DNA of 64,000 bases from G963665495 sp963665495 (GTDB lineage Bacteria; Desulfobacterota; Desulfovibrionia; Desulfovibrionales; Desulfovibrionaceae): positions 496,001 through 560,000 of the forward strand of contig OY762289.1 of assembly GCA_963665495.1 (NCBI GenBank), read 5' to 3'. The notes below the pieces were generated by a model. It searched no databases. It saw only the letters and a list, made by a program, of their open reading frames with translations, and was not told the origin of the DNA. This document shows, piece by piece, positions 8,615-18,300 of this stretch. The stretch's first letter is position 1; each line of letters starts with the position of its first letter. Made by a program: the position numbers and the translations under genes.

Positions 8615-10099
8615 ATGGGCCGGACGTACGAACCCCCGTTTATTCTCTCCCTTGATGTCGGCTCGTCTTCCGTACGGGCCATGCTGTACGACAGCCGGGG
8701 GCAGGTTGTTCAGGGAAAATGGGGCGTACGCGCTTTAGCTTTTGATACCGGCGCGGACGGCAGTTCCACAATCCGGGCCGAGTTAATTCTGGAGAAGCTT
8801 TTCGAATGCATTGACGAAACGCTCGTGCTCGGCGCTGTAGAGGCGGCCAATCTGGCCGGTGTGGCCCTGTGTACGTTCGTTTCCAACATTCTGGGCGTGG
8901 ATGTTCAGGGACGGCCCGTGACGCCGGTGACCACCTATGCGGACGTCAGTTCGCGCCAGGAGGCCGATGAACTGCGCCGGGACCTGGACCACGAATACTT
9001 TCGCCAGCGTACGGGCTGTTATTTTCATCCCAGCTATCTGCCGTCCCGGTTCATCCGGATGCAGCGGCGCCAGCCTGAACTTTTCAATAGCGTTGCCCAG
9101 TGGATCACCGTTGGAGAGTATCTGGAACTGACCCTGTTCGGCCAAAAGGCCGTATCGGTCAGCGTGGCGTCCTGGTCCGGCCTGCTCAACCGGCATACCC
9201 TGGGCTGGGACAGCGAACTTCTCGAAGTATTGCCCATACGCAACGACCAGCTTTCATCGCTTACGGACCGCAATGAGCCCAGGCAGGGACTGAGGTCTGA
9301 ATATGCCGTACGCTGGCCTGCGCTGCAGGCCGTGCCCTGGTTTCCGGCCCTGGGGGACGGCGCCGCGGCCAACATAGGCTCGGGCTGTACCAGCCCGGAC
9401 AACGTCGCCCTGACCCTGGGGACTTCGGGCGCGTTGCGTATCGTGTATAATAAACCCATTGAGACATTGCCGCCCGGCTTGTGGTGCTACAGAGTGGACG
9501 CGCAGCGTTCGTTGCCCGGCAGCGCCATCAGCGAAGGCGGCTGCGTGCATGACTGGATGCGCCGGACACTGCACCTGGAATCCATAAGCATGGACCTGGA
9601 GGAGCTGGAAGCCCTGGAACCGGACGCGCACGGCCTGACCGTTCTGCCTTTCTGGGCGGGCGAACGCGGCCCCGGGTGGTCCGGCAGGAACGGGGCGGTG
9701 CTGTACGGCCTGCATTTGGGAACCACCCCGGCGGAGATTCTGCGTGCGGGGCTGGAGGCGGTTGCCTACAGGCTCGCCATTATTTATGACCGACTCAGCC
9801 CCTTGCTTCCTGCGGGGCACCGGATTATTGCCGGAGGCGGCGCGTTGTTGTCTTCAGGGCTCTGGCCGCAGATAATCGCGGATGTCTTCGGACAGGAGGT
9901 CGTCCTGCCCCAGGAGGACCAGTCTTCGGCCCGCGGAGTGGCTCTTCTGGCCCTGGAGTCTTTGGGATACCAGCAACATCTGGAGTCGCTGGCTCCGGCA
10001 TCCGATAGGATACTTGTTCCGGACAGGGGAGCGCATGAGCGCTACCTGTGCGCCAGGCAGCGTCAGGAAAAGCTCTACGGCCTGCTGGCGGAAATGTGA
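8615..10099 (+). CDS. FGGY-family carbohydrate kinase, probable gluconokinase
   Basis: A 494-residue FGGY kinase: the N-terminal phosphate-binding LDVGSSSVRAMLYD, the hinge motif NVALTLGTSGALRI near residue 270, and the C-terminal adenine-binding region IIAGGGALLSSGLWPQIIADVFGQEV. The ATG at 8615 has GGAG upstream and is preferred to an earlier TTG. FGGY enzymes act on many polyols and sugar acids. Because the next gene is 6-phosphogluconate dehydrogenase, D-gluconate is the most economical substrate, producing 6-phosphogluconate. A mannonate or xylulose kinase cannot be excluded from sequence alone. Confidence 0.85.
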   Translation: MGRTYEPPFILSLDVGSSSVRAMLYDSRGQVVQGKWGVRALAFDTGADGSSTIRAELILEKLFECIDETLVLGAVEAANLAGVALCTFVSNILGVDVQGRPVTPVTTYADVSSRQEADELRRDLDHEYFRQRTGCYFHPSYLPSRFIRMQRRQPELFNSVAQWITVGEYLELTLFGQKAVSVSVASWSGLLNRHTLGWDSELLEVLPIRNDQLSSLTDRNEPRQGLRSEYAVRWPALQAVPWFPALGDGAAANIGSGCTSPDNVALTLGTSGALRIVYNKPIETLPPGLWCYRVDAQRSLPGSAISEGGCVHDWMRRTLHLESISMDLEELEALEPDAHGLTVLPFWAGERGPGWSGRNGAVLYGLHLGTTPAEILRAGLEAVAYRLAIIYDRLSPLLPAGHRIIAGGGALLSSGLWPQIIADVFGQEVVLPQEDQSSARGVALLALESLGYQQHLESLAPASDRILVPDRGAHERYLCARQRQEKLYGLLAEM

Positions 10100-10177
10100 C
10101 TAACGATTTTTTCATGGTGCGGGAACGTGTTCGGGCAACCGCTTGCGGACCTGTTCCCCACTGGAGGATAAATTCTT

Positions 10178-11587
10178 ATGAGTAAAAGCAGCATCGGATT
10201 GATCGGACTTGCCGTCATGGGACAGAATCTGGCTTTGAACATCGCCCGAAACGGCTTCGGCATCACCGTTTACAACCGGACGGAAGCCAGGACCCGCGAA
10301 TTCATGGACAGTGCGGGCCAGGCCGCCGGCATCCAGGCCGCGTACGACCTGGAGGGCTTTGTGGCCGCTTTGGAAACACCGCGCAAAATCATTTGCATGG
10401 TCAAGGCCGGAGCACCGGTGGATGCGTTGATCGAACAGATCGCGCCTCTGCTCGAACCCGGCGACCTGCTCATCGACGGCGGGAATTCGCTCTACAAGGA
10501 TACCGAGCGCCGCGGCCCGGCTCTGCGGGAGCGCGGACTGCGCTATATGGGCGCGGGCATTTCCGGGGGCGAGGAGGGCGCGCTCAACGGTCCGAGCATT
10601 ATGCCCGGCGGAGAGCCCGAAGACTGGGAGATGATCCGGCCTGTGTTCGAGGCCATTGCCGCCAAGGCCGAAGGAGAGCCTTGCGTGGCCTACATGGGCA
10701 AAGGCGGTGCGGGCCATTTCGTCAAAATGGTCCACAACGGCATTGAATACGGCGACATGCAATTAATCGCCGAGAGCTACGATTTTATGCGGCTGGTCGT
10801 CGGTTTAAAACCGGGCAATATCGGCCGGGTATTCAAAGAGTGGAGCAAAGAACAGCTTTCATCTTATCTGATTGATATCACAGCTGAAATTTTTGATAAA
10901 ATGGACCCGGAAAGCGGCGAGCCGCTGGTGGACCGCATTCTGGACAAGGCCGGACAAAAAGGCACCGGGCGCTGGACCGTGGAAAGCGCGCTGGAGCTGG
11001 GCGTGCCCACCCCGACTTTGAGCGCGGCTGTGGAAGCGCGGATTCTGTCATCCCTCAAGGACGAGCGTGTCCGGGCAGCGGAAATTCTCGGCTTTGAGGA
11101 AAATACCGAACGTTTGGAATCCTCCTGGACGCAGTTTCTGGGCGAAGCGCTCTACGCCGCGAAGATCTGTTCCTACGCGCAAGGGTTCGCTTTGCTGCGT
11201 GCGGCTGATGCGGAATACGGCTTTGGGCTGGATTACGCGGCCATCGCCAAAATCTGGCGGGCCGGTTGCATTATTCGCGCCCGGTTCCTCAACGACGTCA
11301 GCGCAGCCTTTGCCGCCGATCCCGGATTGCCGAATCTGATGCTCGCGCCTTTTTTCAAGGCGGCCATGACGCAGCATCAGTCCGCATTCCGGCGTATCGC
11401 TGCTGTGGCTGTGGCGCGTTGCGTGCCGTTTTTGGCCTTCAACGCCTCTCTGTCTTATTACGACTCCTACCGTTCGCCGCGGCTTCCGGCCAACCTGCTC
11501 CAGGCCCAGCGCGACTACTTCGGCGCGCACACCTACGAGCGGACCGACAAGCCCGGCGTGTTCCATACGGAGTGGACCAAGGAATAG
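10178..11587 (+). CDS. gnd: 6-phosphogluconate dehydrogenase, decarboxylating
   Basis: Oxidises 6-phosphogluconate to ribulose-5-phosphate and CO2. The 469 residues match the full-length dimeric enzyme. Visible are GLIGLAVMGQNLALNIA (dinucleotide fold), the VYNRT strand end typical of NADP use, GISGGEEGA, the catalytic KGGAGHFVKMVHNGIEYGDMQ segment (Lys and His) and KGTGRW. The C-terminal tail domain is complete. It begins after an AGGATAA ribosome site and is followed by a double hairpin. Its location inside a uronate operon, instead of with zwf, suggests a catabolic role fed by the adjacent kinase. Confidence 0.96.
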   Translation: MSKSSIGLIGLAVMGQNLALNIARNGFGITVYNRTEARTREFMDSAGQAAGIQAAYDLEGFVAALETPRKIICMVKAGAPVDALIEQIAPLLEPGDLLIDGGNSLYKDTERRGPALRERGLRYMGAGISGGEEGALNGPSIMPGGEPEDWEMIRPVFEAIAAKAEGEPCVAYMGKGGAGHFVKMVHNGIEYGDMQLIAESYDFMRLVVGLKPGNIGRVFKEWSKEQLSSYLIDITAEIFDKMDPESGEPLVDRILDKAGQKGTGRWTVESALELGVPTPTLSAAVEARILSSLKDERVRAAEILGFEENTERLESSWTQFLGEALYAAKICSYAQGFALLRAADAEYGFGLDYAAIAKIWRAGCIIRARFLNDVSAAFAADPGLPNLMLAPFFKAAMTQHQSAFRRIAAVAVARCVPFLAFNASLSYYDSYRSPRLPANLLQAQRDYFGAHTYERTDKPGVFHTEWTKE

Positions 11588-11595
11588 GGTAAGTC

Positions 11596-11640
11596 GTGGG
11601 GCGCCGCCCCACACCCCGTCGGGGGGATGATCCCCCCGAC
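11596..11640 (+). repeat. REP-like double palindrome (copy 1)
   Basis: Two consecutive GC-rich hairpins directly after gnd: GTGGGGCGCCGCCCCAC (11596-11612) and a 23-base one with GTCGGGGGG/CCCCCCGAC arms (11618-11640). The same architecture and partly the same sequence recurs at 35139-35181 after another gene, so this looks like a dispersed extragenic palindrome; it may also end transcription or protect the mRNA end. Confidence 0.65.
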
Positions 11641-11755
11641 ACCCGCAGCATGAGAGCATACGGGTGGTACATTGATGTGACGTTCATTTATCGGGGGTGG
11701 CAAAGGATGTTCGTAATTAATAATTCCGGGAAACGTCTTTAATGAGGACACGATA

Positions 11756-13012
11756 GTGGTAACAGGCAGCGGTGCGGCGGAAAGGGTGTTGTCTTCGGAC
11801 GATGTGTTTTCAATCATCGAGCGCGGAGCCCCCAAGGAGATGTTCGCGGGCAAGCGGGTGCTGGTGCTGACGCCGGACGCAACGCGTACGTGTCCTTTGC
11901 CCATGATGATCCGTGCGCTGGCGCAGGTGGTCGTACCGCACGCGGCCCGGCTGGATTTCATGGTGGCTCTGGGGACGCACCAGCCCCTGGAAGAGCACGA
12001 GATCCTCGCACTGTACGGACTTACGCCCGAAAGCAAGGAATCCTTGCTGCCGAACTCGCAGTTGCTGAACCATCGCTGGGATCTGCCGGATACGCTCGTT
12101 TCCATCGGACGGCTTTCTGAAGAAGCCATTGCGGAGATCTCCGGAGGCCTGTTTCGTCAGGGCGTGGATGTTGTCATCAATCGTCAGGTCTTCGAGTACG
12201 ACCTCATCGTGATTCTCGGTCCGGTCTTTCCGCACGAGGTGGCGGGGTTTTCCGGCGGAGAAAAGTATCTGTTCCCAGGCATATCCGGCGGCGACTTTCT
12301 GCATTTCACGCACTGGCTGGGCGCGGTAGTCACCTGTTGGGACACCATCGGCATACGTCAGACGCCCGTACGCGAGGCTTTGATCCGTGCGACTGAGCTG
12401 GTTTCCGTGCCGCAGTTGTGCATTTCCATGGTGGTAAAGTCCAAGACCGAACTGGCCGGACTGTTCGTGGGCGAAACCCGCGAAGCCTGGACAGCGGCAA
12501 CGGAAGTCTCCTCCGGACTGCATATCAGATATAAGGACAAGCCCTTTCACACGGTTCTGGGCACGGCTTCGCCCATGTACGAGGAAATCTGGGTGGCCGG
12601 AAAGGTGATGTACAAGCTGGAGCCCGTGGTGGCCGACGGTGGCAAGCTGATCATCTACGGCAAACACATCACGCGCGTATCGGATACGTGGGGCACGTTG
12701 ATTCATCGGGTCGGATACCATACGCGCGATTATTTTCTGCAGCGTATGCAGGACTTCGCCGACATTCCGCCCGGAGTGCTGGCCCATTCCACCCACGTAC
12801 GCGGCCTGGGAAAAATGGTCGACGGCGTGGAAGTGCCGCGTATCGACCTTGTCTTCGCCACTTCCATCCCCGAGGACGTCTGCAAAGAAATCAACGTGGG
12901 CTACATGGATCCGGACAGCATCAATCTGGACGACTACCGCGACAAGGAAGATCAGGGCATCCTGCTGGTGGAAAACGCGGGCGAGATTCTGCACCGGCTC
13001 AAACCGGCGTAG
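11756..13012 (+). CDS. LarA-family (nickel-pincer) racemase/epimerase, candidate D-mannonate/D-gluconate 2-epimerase
   Basis: The 418-residue protein has the LarA two-domain layout and the catalytic set known from lactate racemase: Arg44 in PDATRT, His75 in LGTHQ, His160 in VFPHE, Lys170 in GFSGGEKYLFPG (the lysine that anchors the nickel-pincer nucleotide) and His186 in HFTHW. LarA homologues include malate racemases and a D-gluconate 2-epimerase, and the last activity would convert mannonate made by the SDR into gluconate for the kinase. The GTG start has GAGGA upstream. No larB, larC or larE is in the window, so cofactor synthesis must be encoded elsewhere. Family confident; substrate inferred. 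Confidence 0.85.
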   Translation: MVTGSGAAERVLSSDDVFSIIERGAPKEMFAGKRVLVLTPDATRTCPLPMMIRALAQVVVPHAARLDFMVALGTHQPLEEHEILALYGLTPESKESLLPNSQLLNHRWDLPDTLVSIGRLSEEAIAEISGGLFRQGVDVVINRQVFEYDLIVILGPVFPHEVAGFSGGEKYLFPGISGGDFLHFTHWLGAVVTCWDTIGIRQTPVREALIRATELVSVPQLCISMVVKSKTELAGLFVGETREAWTAATEVSSGLHIRYKDKPFHTVLGTASPMYEEIWVAGKVMYKLEPVVADGGKLIIYGKHITRVSDTWGTLIHRVGYHTRDYFLQRMQDFADIPPGVLAHSTHVRGLGKMVDGVEVPRIDLVFATSIPEDVCKEINVGYMDPDSINLDDYRDKEDQGILLVENAGEILHRLKPA

Positions 13013-13014
13013 GG

Positions 13015-14166
13015 CTACTGAATGCTCTGCAGTCCGGGTGTCCGTTCGTTGATCAGGCCGTCCGCGGCTGCCAGACCGAACCAGATCCAGTTGAGGTCGT
13101 AGTAACGGTTGGGGTCTGAAAGAATAGGCGTGAGGCGCCGGGGCGAGAGTTTGTCATCACGGATGGCCCGGGCCAGTGAGGGGTGAAACTGTTCCAGGGC
13201 GGGCAGCGTGGCCCCGTAGAAACTTGTCGATTCCACATCGCTTTTTTGTTTCCCCTCCAGCGAATAGCAGGCGTACAGACGTCCGTCCCGGGCGATGAGT
13301 CCGGCGATGGCCCCGGAACGTGCGGGGTCGGCGCAGGCGCTCGGATTGGAAAGCAAGCGGCAGTCCAGGGCGACGCGCCAGTACGTCCGCACCGCGTCAT
13401 AGGAAAAGTCGCTGTCCAGACCGGCTTTGCCCTGGATCGGGGAGAGCGTGCCCTGGGCATCCAGTACGGCGAAGTTCGGCGGCAGTCCGGACGGGGAAAT
13501 GGCGGGGATTTTGGCAAGCACGGCGTAGCTCGCACTCCGTGCCTGATCCCAGTTGCCTTGCGGGTCCAGCCGGGCGAAATAGGGGTAGGCATAGGGTGCG
13601 AAGTAGGAAATATTGATGACGCGCTCGGCCACGGCCCAGTTTCCGGCCGCAGGCAGCCAGCCTCCGGGAATCGCAATGCCTGTTTGCTGGCGGATCGCCT
13701 GGACAAGCTGCCGGGCGCGTTCCATATAGCCAGGGTTGCCAAAGGCCTTGGCTGCGATGATCAGGGCGAAGGCGATGTCCTGGTCCGCGTCCGTGGCCGT
13801 ATTGGCGTCCAGAATGACGCCCCCGGTGTCCGCACTCTTGTCAGGCCGCCAGCGCCAGGAATACAGGCCGTCCGGGCGGCGCAGGGTGTTTTCTGTCCAG
13901 GCCAGAACTCTGGCGAAACAGTCCTGATCACGCATCCAGGCCGCGCGCAGCAGCGCGTAGGACTGCCCCTCGCTGGTGACTTCTTTGCGAAGCGCATCCC
14001 AGACATAGCCTTCCTGCGAGATAAAGACGGGTTTGTATGCCTGCCAGGCCGTATCCAGAAAGTCGGGTTCCGTGGAAGACTGAGTCTCGGGGCAGCCGGA
14101 GAGCAGCAGTGTGCCCAGCAATACGGCGACCAGCCAGGCATGACGGAATCCTGAGGGAACAGACAT
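13015..14166 (-). CDS. Glycoside hydrolase family 8 lipoprotein (cellulase BcsZ-like)
   Basis: A 383-residue GH8 endo-beta-glucanase typical of cellulose operons. The N-terminus is a lipoprotein signal with lipobox LLSGC (Cys25), unlike the soluble periplasmic BcsZ of E. coli. The catalytic acid lies in VTSEGQSYALL (Glu66) and the conserved aspartates in DANTATDADQDIAFAL. The ATG at 14166 overlaps the stop of the preceding barrel gene (TGATG), indicating translational coupling. It probably trims or releases the glucan during export. It is the last gene of the minus-strand exopolysaccharide operon and converges on the LarA-family gene with only two bases between the stop codons. Confidence 0.88.
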   Translation of the reverse strand: MSVPSGFRHAWLVAVLLGTLLLSGCPETQSSTEPDFLDTAWQAYKPVFISQEGYVWDALRKEVTSEGQSYALLRAAWMRDQDCFARVLAWTENTLRRPDGLYSWRWRPDKSADTGGVILDANTATDADQDIAFALIIAAKAFGNPGYMERARQLVQAIRQQTGIAIPGGWLPAAGNWAVAERVINISYFAPYAYPYFARLDPQGNWDQARSASYAVLAKIPAISPSGLPPNFAVLDAQGTLSPIQGKAGLDSDFSYDAVRTYWRVALDCRLLSNPSACADPARSGAIAGLIARDGRLYACYSLEGKQKSDVESTSFYGATLPALEQFHPSLARAIRDDKLSPRRLTPILSDPNRYYDLNWIWFGLAAADGLINERTPGLQSIQ

Positions 14167-15341
14167 CAGAAAAAGTACCTGAGAAAAAGGGTGCTGCGCA
14201 TCAACCAATAACCGTCGGAATCCGTATACCCGAATCCTCCGATGCCGATGCGGAAGGAGTCCGTTTTGTAGGCGAGATTGAGCAGGCCGTGAATGCCGGT
14301 GGCAGTTTCGCCGGTTTTGGTTTCGTCCACTGTCCAGAGCAGCTGCGGATTGACTTCAGCCTCAAGTTCGAAATGTTCGAAGTCGTGGATGGTATGAAGC
14401 ATGACGCCGAGGGTGGTGTGCCTTTCGGGGGAGAAGTAGCCGGGTTTTTCCTCTTGTACGGATTCCATGTAGAAATTCGGCCGGATGGCGGTCCAGTGTT
14501 TGTCCTGGCTCCAGAGTACGGGGATCTGGTAATGGGCGTAGCCCCAGCCGCGCAGATTGCCGTCCTCAAAACTGTCCAGACCGCCTTCCAGGTGAAGCTG
14601 CTGCTCCGCAAAGGTTACCATGTCCACATAGCCACGGGCCTTGTTGATGGCCATGTCCGCACGCATCTGGGTCATATCCACCACGCGGTTGAAAAGCCGG
14701 ACATCATATTTGTTGTGTTCGGACCAGATGCTCTCGCGTTTGCCCTCCAGTCCGATTTCCGAACCGTTTTCAAACAGGTACTTGCCGCCGAGTTTACCGC
14801 CCAGCAGGTAGCTGCGATACATGTCGCGGCGTTGCGCCTGTGCGGCGTCATTTGCATCGTCGTTGTTTTGCGGGTCGAACTGCTCGTACAGTGCGGAGGC
14901 CCAAAGCGCCACCTGAGGTGTAAGAAAATAATCGTCGCCGCCCACTTCCACGGACGTTCGCCACAGGTTGGTTTCCGGACGCGCGGCTTTTTCCTCCTGG
15001 TGGATGTGGCCGGTCATGACCTGAATGTGCAGGTCGAGTTTGTTTGCAGGAAAGGCGGTAAAGAAACCGCCGCCGTGCAGGATGCTGATTTTATTCTGGT
15101 CCGTGAAGGCGGAGGCGAACGCCCCCACCGACGAACGGGTTTTTTTACGCAGTTCGGCCTCGGCTTTATCCACCTCGGCCAGGAAACCGGCTTGCGGATC
15201 AGCAAGAACGTCTGTCAGCGACTCCTGAGAAACCGGCTCAGGATCGGTCGTATTATCCGCGGCGGCCGAACCGGGAAAGAAAAACAGCAGGATACAGCAG
15301 GCGGCCGTGATGCCGTAGAAATATCGCCACGCACTACTCAT
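14166..15341 (-). CDS. Outer-membrane beta-barrel protein of the exopolysaccharide operon
   Basis: 391 residues with a signal peptide (cleavage near GSAAADNT), then alternating amphipathic strands rich in Tyr, Trp and Gly, ending in a terminal phenylalanine (LFLRYFF) as recognised by the BAM machinery. No known catalytic motif was seen. Position between the TPR gene and the GH8 gene suggests it is the export pore, equivalent to the C-terminal barrel of BcsC but encoded separately. A modified or unrelated outer-membrane sensor is possible. Confidence 0.72.
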   Translation of the reverse strand: MSSAWRYFYGITAACCILLFFFPGSAAADNTTDPEPVSQESLTDVLADPQAGFLAEVDKAEAELRKKTRSSVGAFASAFTDQNKISILHGGGFFTAFPANKLDLHIQVMTGHIHQEEKAARPETNLWRTSVEVGGDDYFLTPQVALWASALYEQFDPQNNDDANDAAQAQRRDMYRSYLLGGKLGGKYLFENGSEIGLEGKRESIWSEHNKYDVRLFNRVVDMTQMRADMAINKARGYVDMVTFAEQQLHLEGGLDSFEDGNLRGWGYAHYQIPVLWSQDKHWTAIRPNFYMESVQEEKPGYFSPERHTTLGVMLHTIHDFEHFELEAEVNPQLLWTVDETKTGETATGIHGLLNLAYKTDSFRIGIGGFGYTDSDGYWLMRSTLFLRYFF

Positions 15342-15390
15342 TACAACTCCATGCAGACAGACTTGCAGACGTTCCAGTCATTTTTGCAGA

Positions 15391-18300
15391 TTACAGACTG
15401 GGGGTCGGACGTTTGTTTGTAGTGAAGCGCCTGGCCTGGGCAAAGCTTTCCTCAGCCCTGGCGTAATCGCCGCGGCTGGTTGCCGCCACACCGCGCCACA
15501 ACCAGAGATTCCCGAGGTCATCGGCCCGTTCGCGGATCAGATCGTCAAAAATGCGGAATGCTTGCATATGTCTGTTCCGGGCAATGGCCACATAGCCCAT
15601 CCACTCTCTGCCTTTGGGATGCATCATAATTGATTTTTCATGTTTTTGCAATAGGTTATCGGCTTGAAGAGACTGCCCTTGCAGGTGGAGAGCCTGGACG
15701 AGCGCCAGGATGGCTTTCCAGTTCGCGGAATCCGCAGCAACAGCCTTGGCAGCCCATTTTTCAGCCACGGGAAAGCGTTTTGCGGCCAGGTTGGCCTGGG
15801 CCAATTCCAGTTCCAGGCCGCTCGGGCTGCGTTGCGCCAAGGCCTGGTCATAGAGTGCCAGTCCGCGCGCGTATTTTCCCGCTTTGATCATGAAACGCGC
15901 CGCTTCCAGCAACAGATCAGGCGATGCCTTTCCTGCTGTCAGGTATTGTTCGTAGGCTTTGGCCGCAAGCTGTTTGTCTCCGGAGCGGTCCGCGGCTCGG
16001 GCGATTTTCAAATTGATTTGAAGGGAACGGTCCGGTTCGGGAATGGACAGATAGGCGCGCAGCGCATCGCCCGGACGTCCGGCGTCCAGACGCAGGTCCC
16101 CCAGAGCCTCCAGGCCGTAGCTGTCCTTCAGGACGCCTTCCTTGTGCAGGGCCTCGTAGAGTGCAAGGGCCTTGGAAGTCTCCCCAAGCAAACGCAGCTG
16201 GCCGGCCAGCCACAAACGCTGAGTGGGCGTCAGCTTGCGTATACCGCCCAGGTGTTGCAGGGCGGCCACTGCCAGAGCGGGCTTACGGGCGGCCATGGCC
16301 GCCCGTGCCTGGAGTTCGAGAAGCTTCGTATCTTTGGATTGGTCGGGATTCAACGTTTGCAGCAGTGCGAGCGCAGCGGACGGATCCTTCAGCTCCAGCT
16401 CTGTTTCAGCCAGATCCATGACCGCGAGGTAGCGCGTTTTTCCTGGCAGTTTCATGGCCAGAGCGCGTTGGAACCAGTCTTTGGCTTGTGAAAAATCTTT
16501 TTCCCACTTGTAAAGCAGCGCGATACGCATGGTCAGCCCGGCATCGGAGTCCTGGATTTTGGTGAGCCGCAGCAACAGCTCCAGTGCCGCAGCGTAGCGG
16601 CTTTGGGATTCGTATATTTCCGCCAGTCCTTTCAGGCTCGCAACGTCTTTTGGATTCGTTGCCAGAGCCTGTTTGTAGAGGCGGACGGCCTCGGCGCTTT
16701 GTCCGGAACGTTGCAGCAGTCCGGCCAGGCGCGCAGTCGCGCCTGCAGCATCAGGATGCAGCGCCAGATAGCGGCGCATGGCCTTTGCGGCTTCTGCAGG
16801 CTGTTTGAGCGCATCGAATGCCGCTGTAAGATTTGCCCAGATCTCCGCATCGTCGGGGCTTGCCTGGGCCAGTTTCTGCAACAGCGGAACAGCTGCGGCA
16901 AAATGTTTGGAGAGAAACGCAGCCTCGGCCTTGAGCCGAAGCAGTTCGGGATCGCCGGTGTCCATTGTGTTTAGGAGTTCGTAGGCCTCATTGTAGCGTT
17001 TTTCCCGCATCAGCAGCCAGACGTAGCGGGTTCGTGTCTCGTCCGAGGCATTGCCAGCGGCGATCAGCTTTTCATAGGCCTCAGCTGCCAGTTTCTGGTT
17101 TCCGGCCGATTCACCCGCTTTGTCCAAGGCGTACGCGAGATTTTCCTTGATTTTCGCATCATCAGGCGTGCGCTCGGCAAGCTGGCGATACAGCGCGACG
17201 GCCGCATCATAGTGTTTTAACTGTAAGGCAAGTTCGGCCCGTGAATTGAGATTTTCCGGAGTGGGAGCTTCCGTAAAAAGTTTGTAGGCTTCTTCGAGAC
17301 GTTCGAGAGCACGCAGGGCCACTGCCAGCTGGTTGCTGATTTCCGTATCGTTCGGATGCCTGGCCAGCAGTTCCCTGTACAGCTTTGCGGCCTCGTCGAA
17401 GCGCTGCAGCTCCATGGCGAGCTGCGCCCGTTCGTCCAAGTTGTCCGGGGTGGGGGCCTGAGTGAAGAGCTTGTAGGCCTCTTCGCGCTGCTTGAGTGCA
17501 CGCAGGGACACTGCCAGCTGGTTGCTGATTTCCGTATCGTTCGGATGTTCGGCCAGCAGTTCCTTGTACAGCTTTGCGGCCTCGTCGAAGCGCTGCAGCT
17601 CCATGGCGAGTTGCGCCCGTTCGTCCAGGTTGTCCGGGGTGGGGGCCTGTGTGAACAGTTTGTAGGCCTCTTCGCGCTGCTTGAGCGCACGGAGGGCCAC
17701 TGCCAGCTGGTTGCTGCTATCCGTATCGTCCGGATGTTCGGCCAGCAATTCCCTGTACAGCTTTGCGGCCTCGTCGAAGCGCTGCAGTTCCATGGCGAGT
17801 TGCGCCCGCTCGTCCAGGTTGTCCGGGGTGGGGGCCTGTGTGAACAGCTTGTAGGCCTCTTCGCGCTGCTTGAGCGCACGGAGGGCCACTGCCAGCTGGT
17901 TGCTGATTTCCGTATCGCCCGGATGTTCGGCCAGCAATTCCCTGTACAGCTTTGAGGCCTCATCGAAGCGCTGCAGCTCCATGGCGAGTTGCGCCCGCTC
18001 GTCCAGGTTGTCCGGGGTGGGGGCCTGTGTGAACAGCTTGTAGGCCTCTTCGCGCTGCTTGAGCGCACGGAGGGCCACTGCCAGCTGGTTGCTGATTTCC
18101 GTATCGCCCGGATGTTCGGCCAGCAGTTCCTTGTACAGCTTTGCGGCCTCGTCGAAGCGCTGCAGTTCCATGGCGAGTTGCGCGCGTTCGTCCAGGTTGT
18201 CCGGGGTGGGGGCCTCGGCAAAGGCCTGGGCTGCTTCTTCCTTGCCGCCGAGTGCGCGGATGGCGACGGCGTATTTGTTTTTTAATTCCGGATCGTCGGG

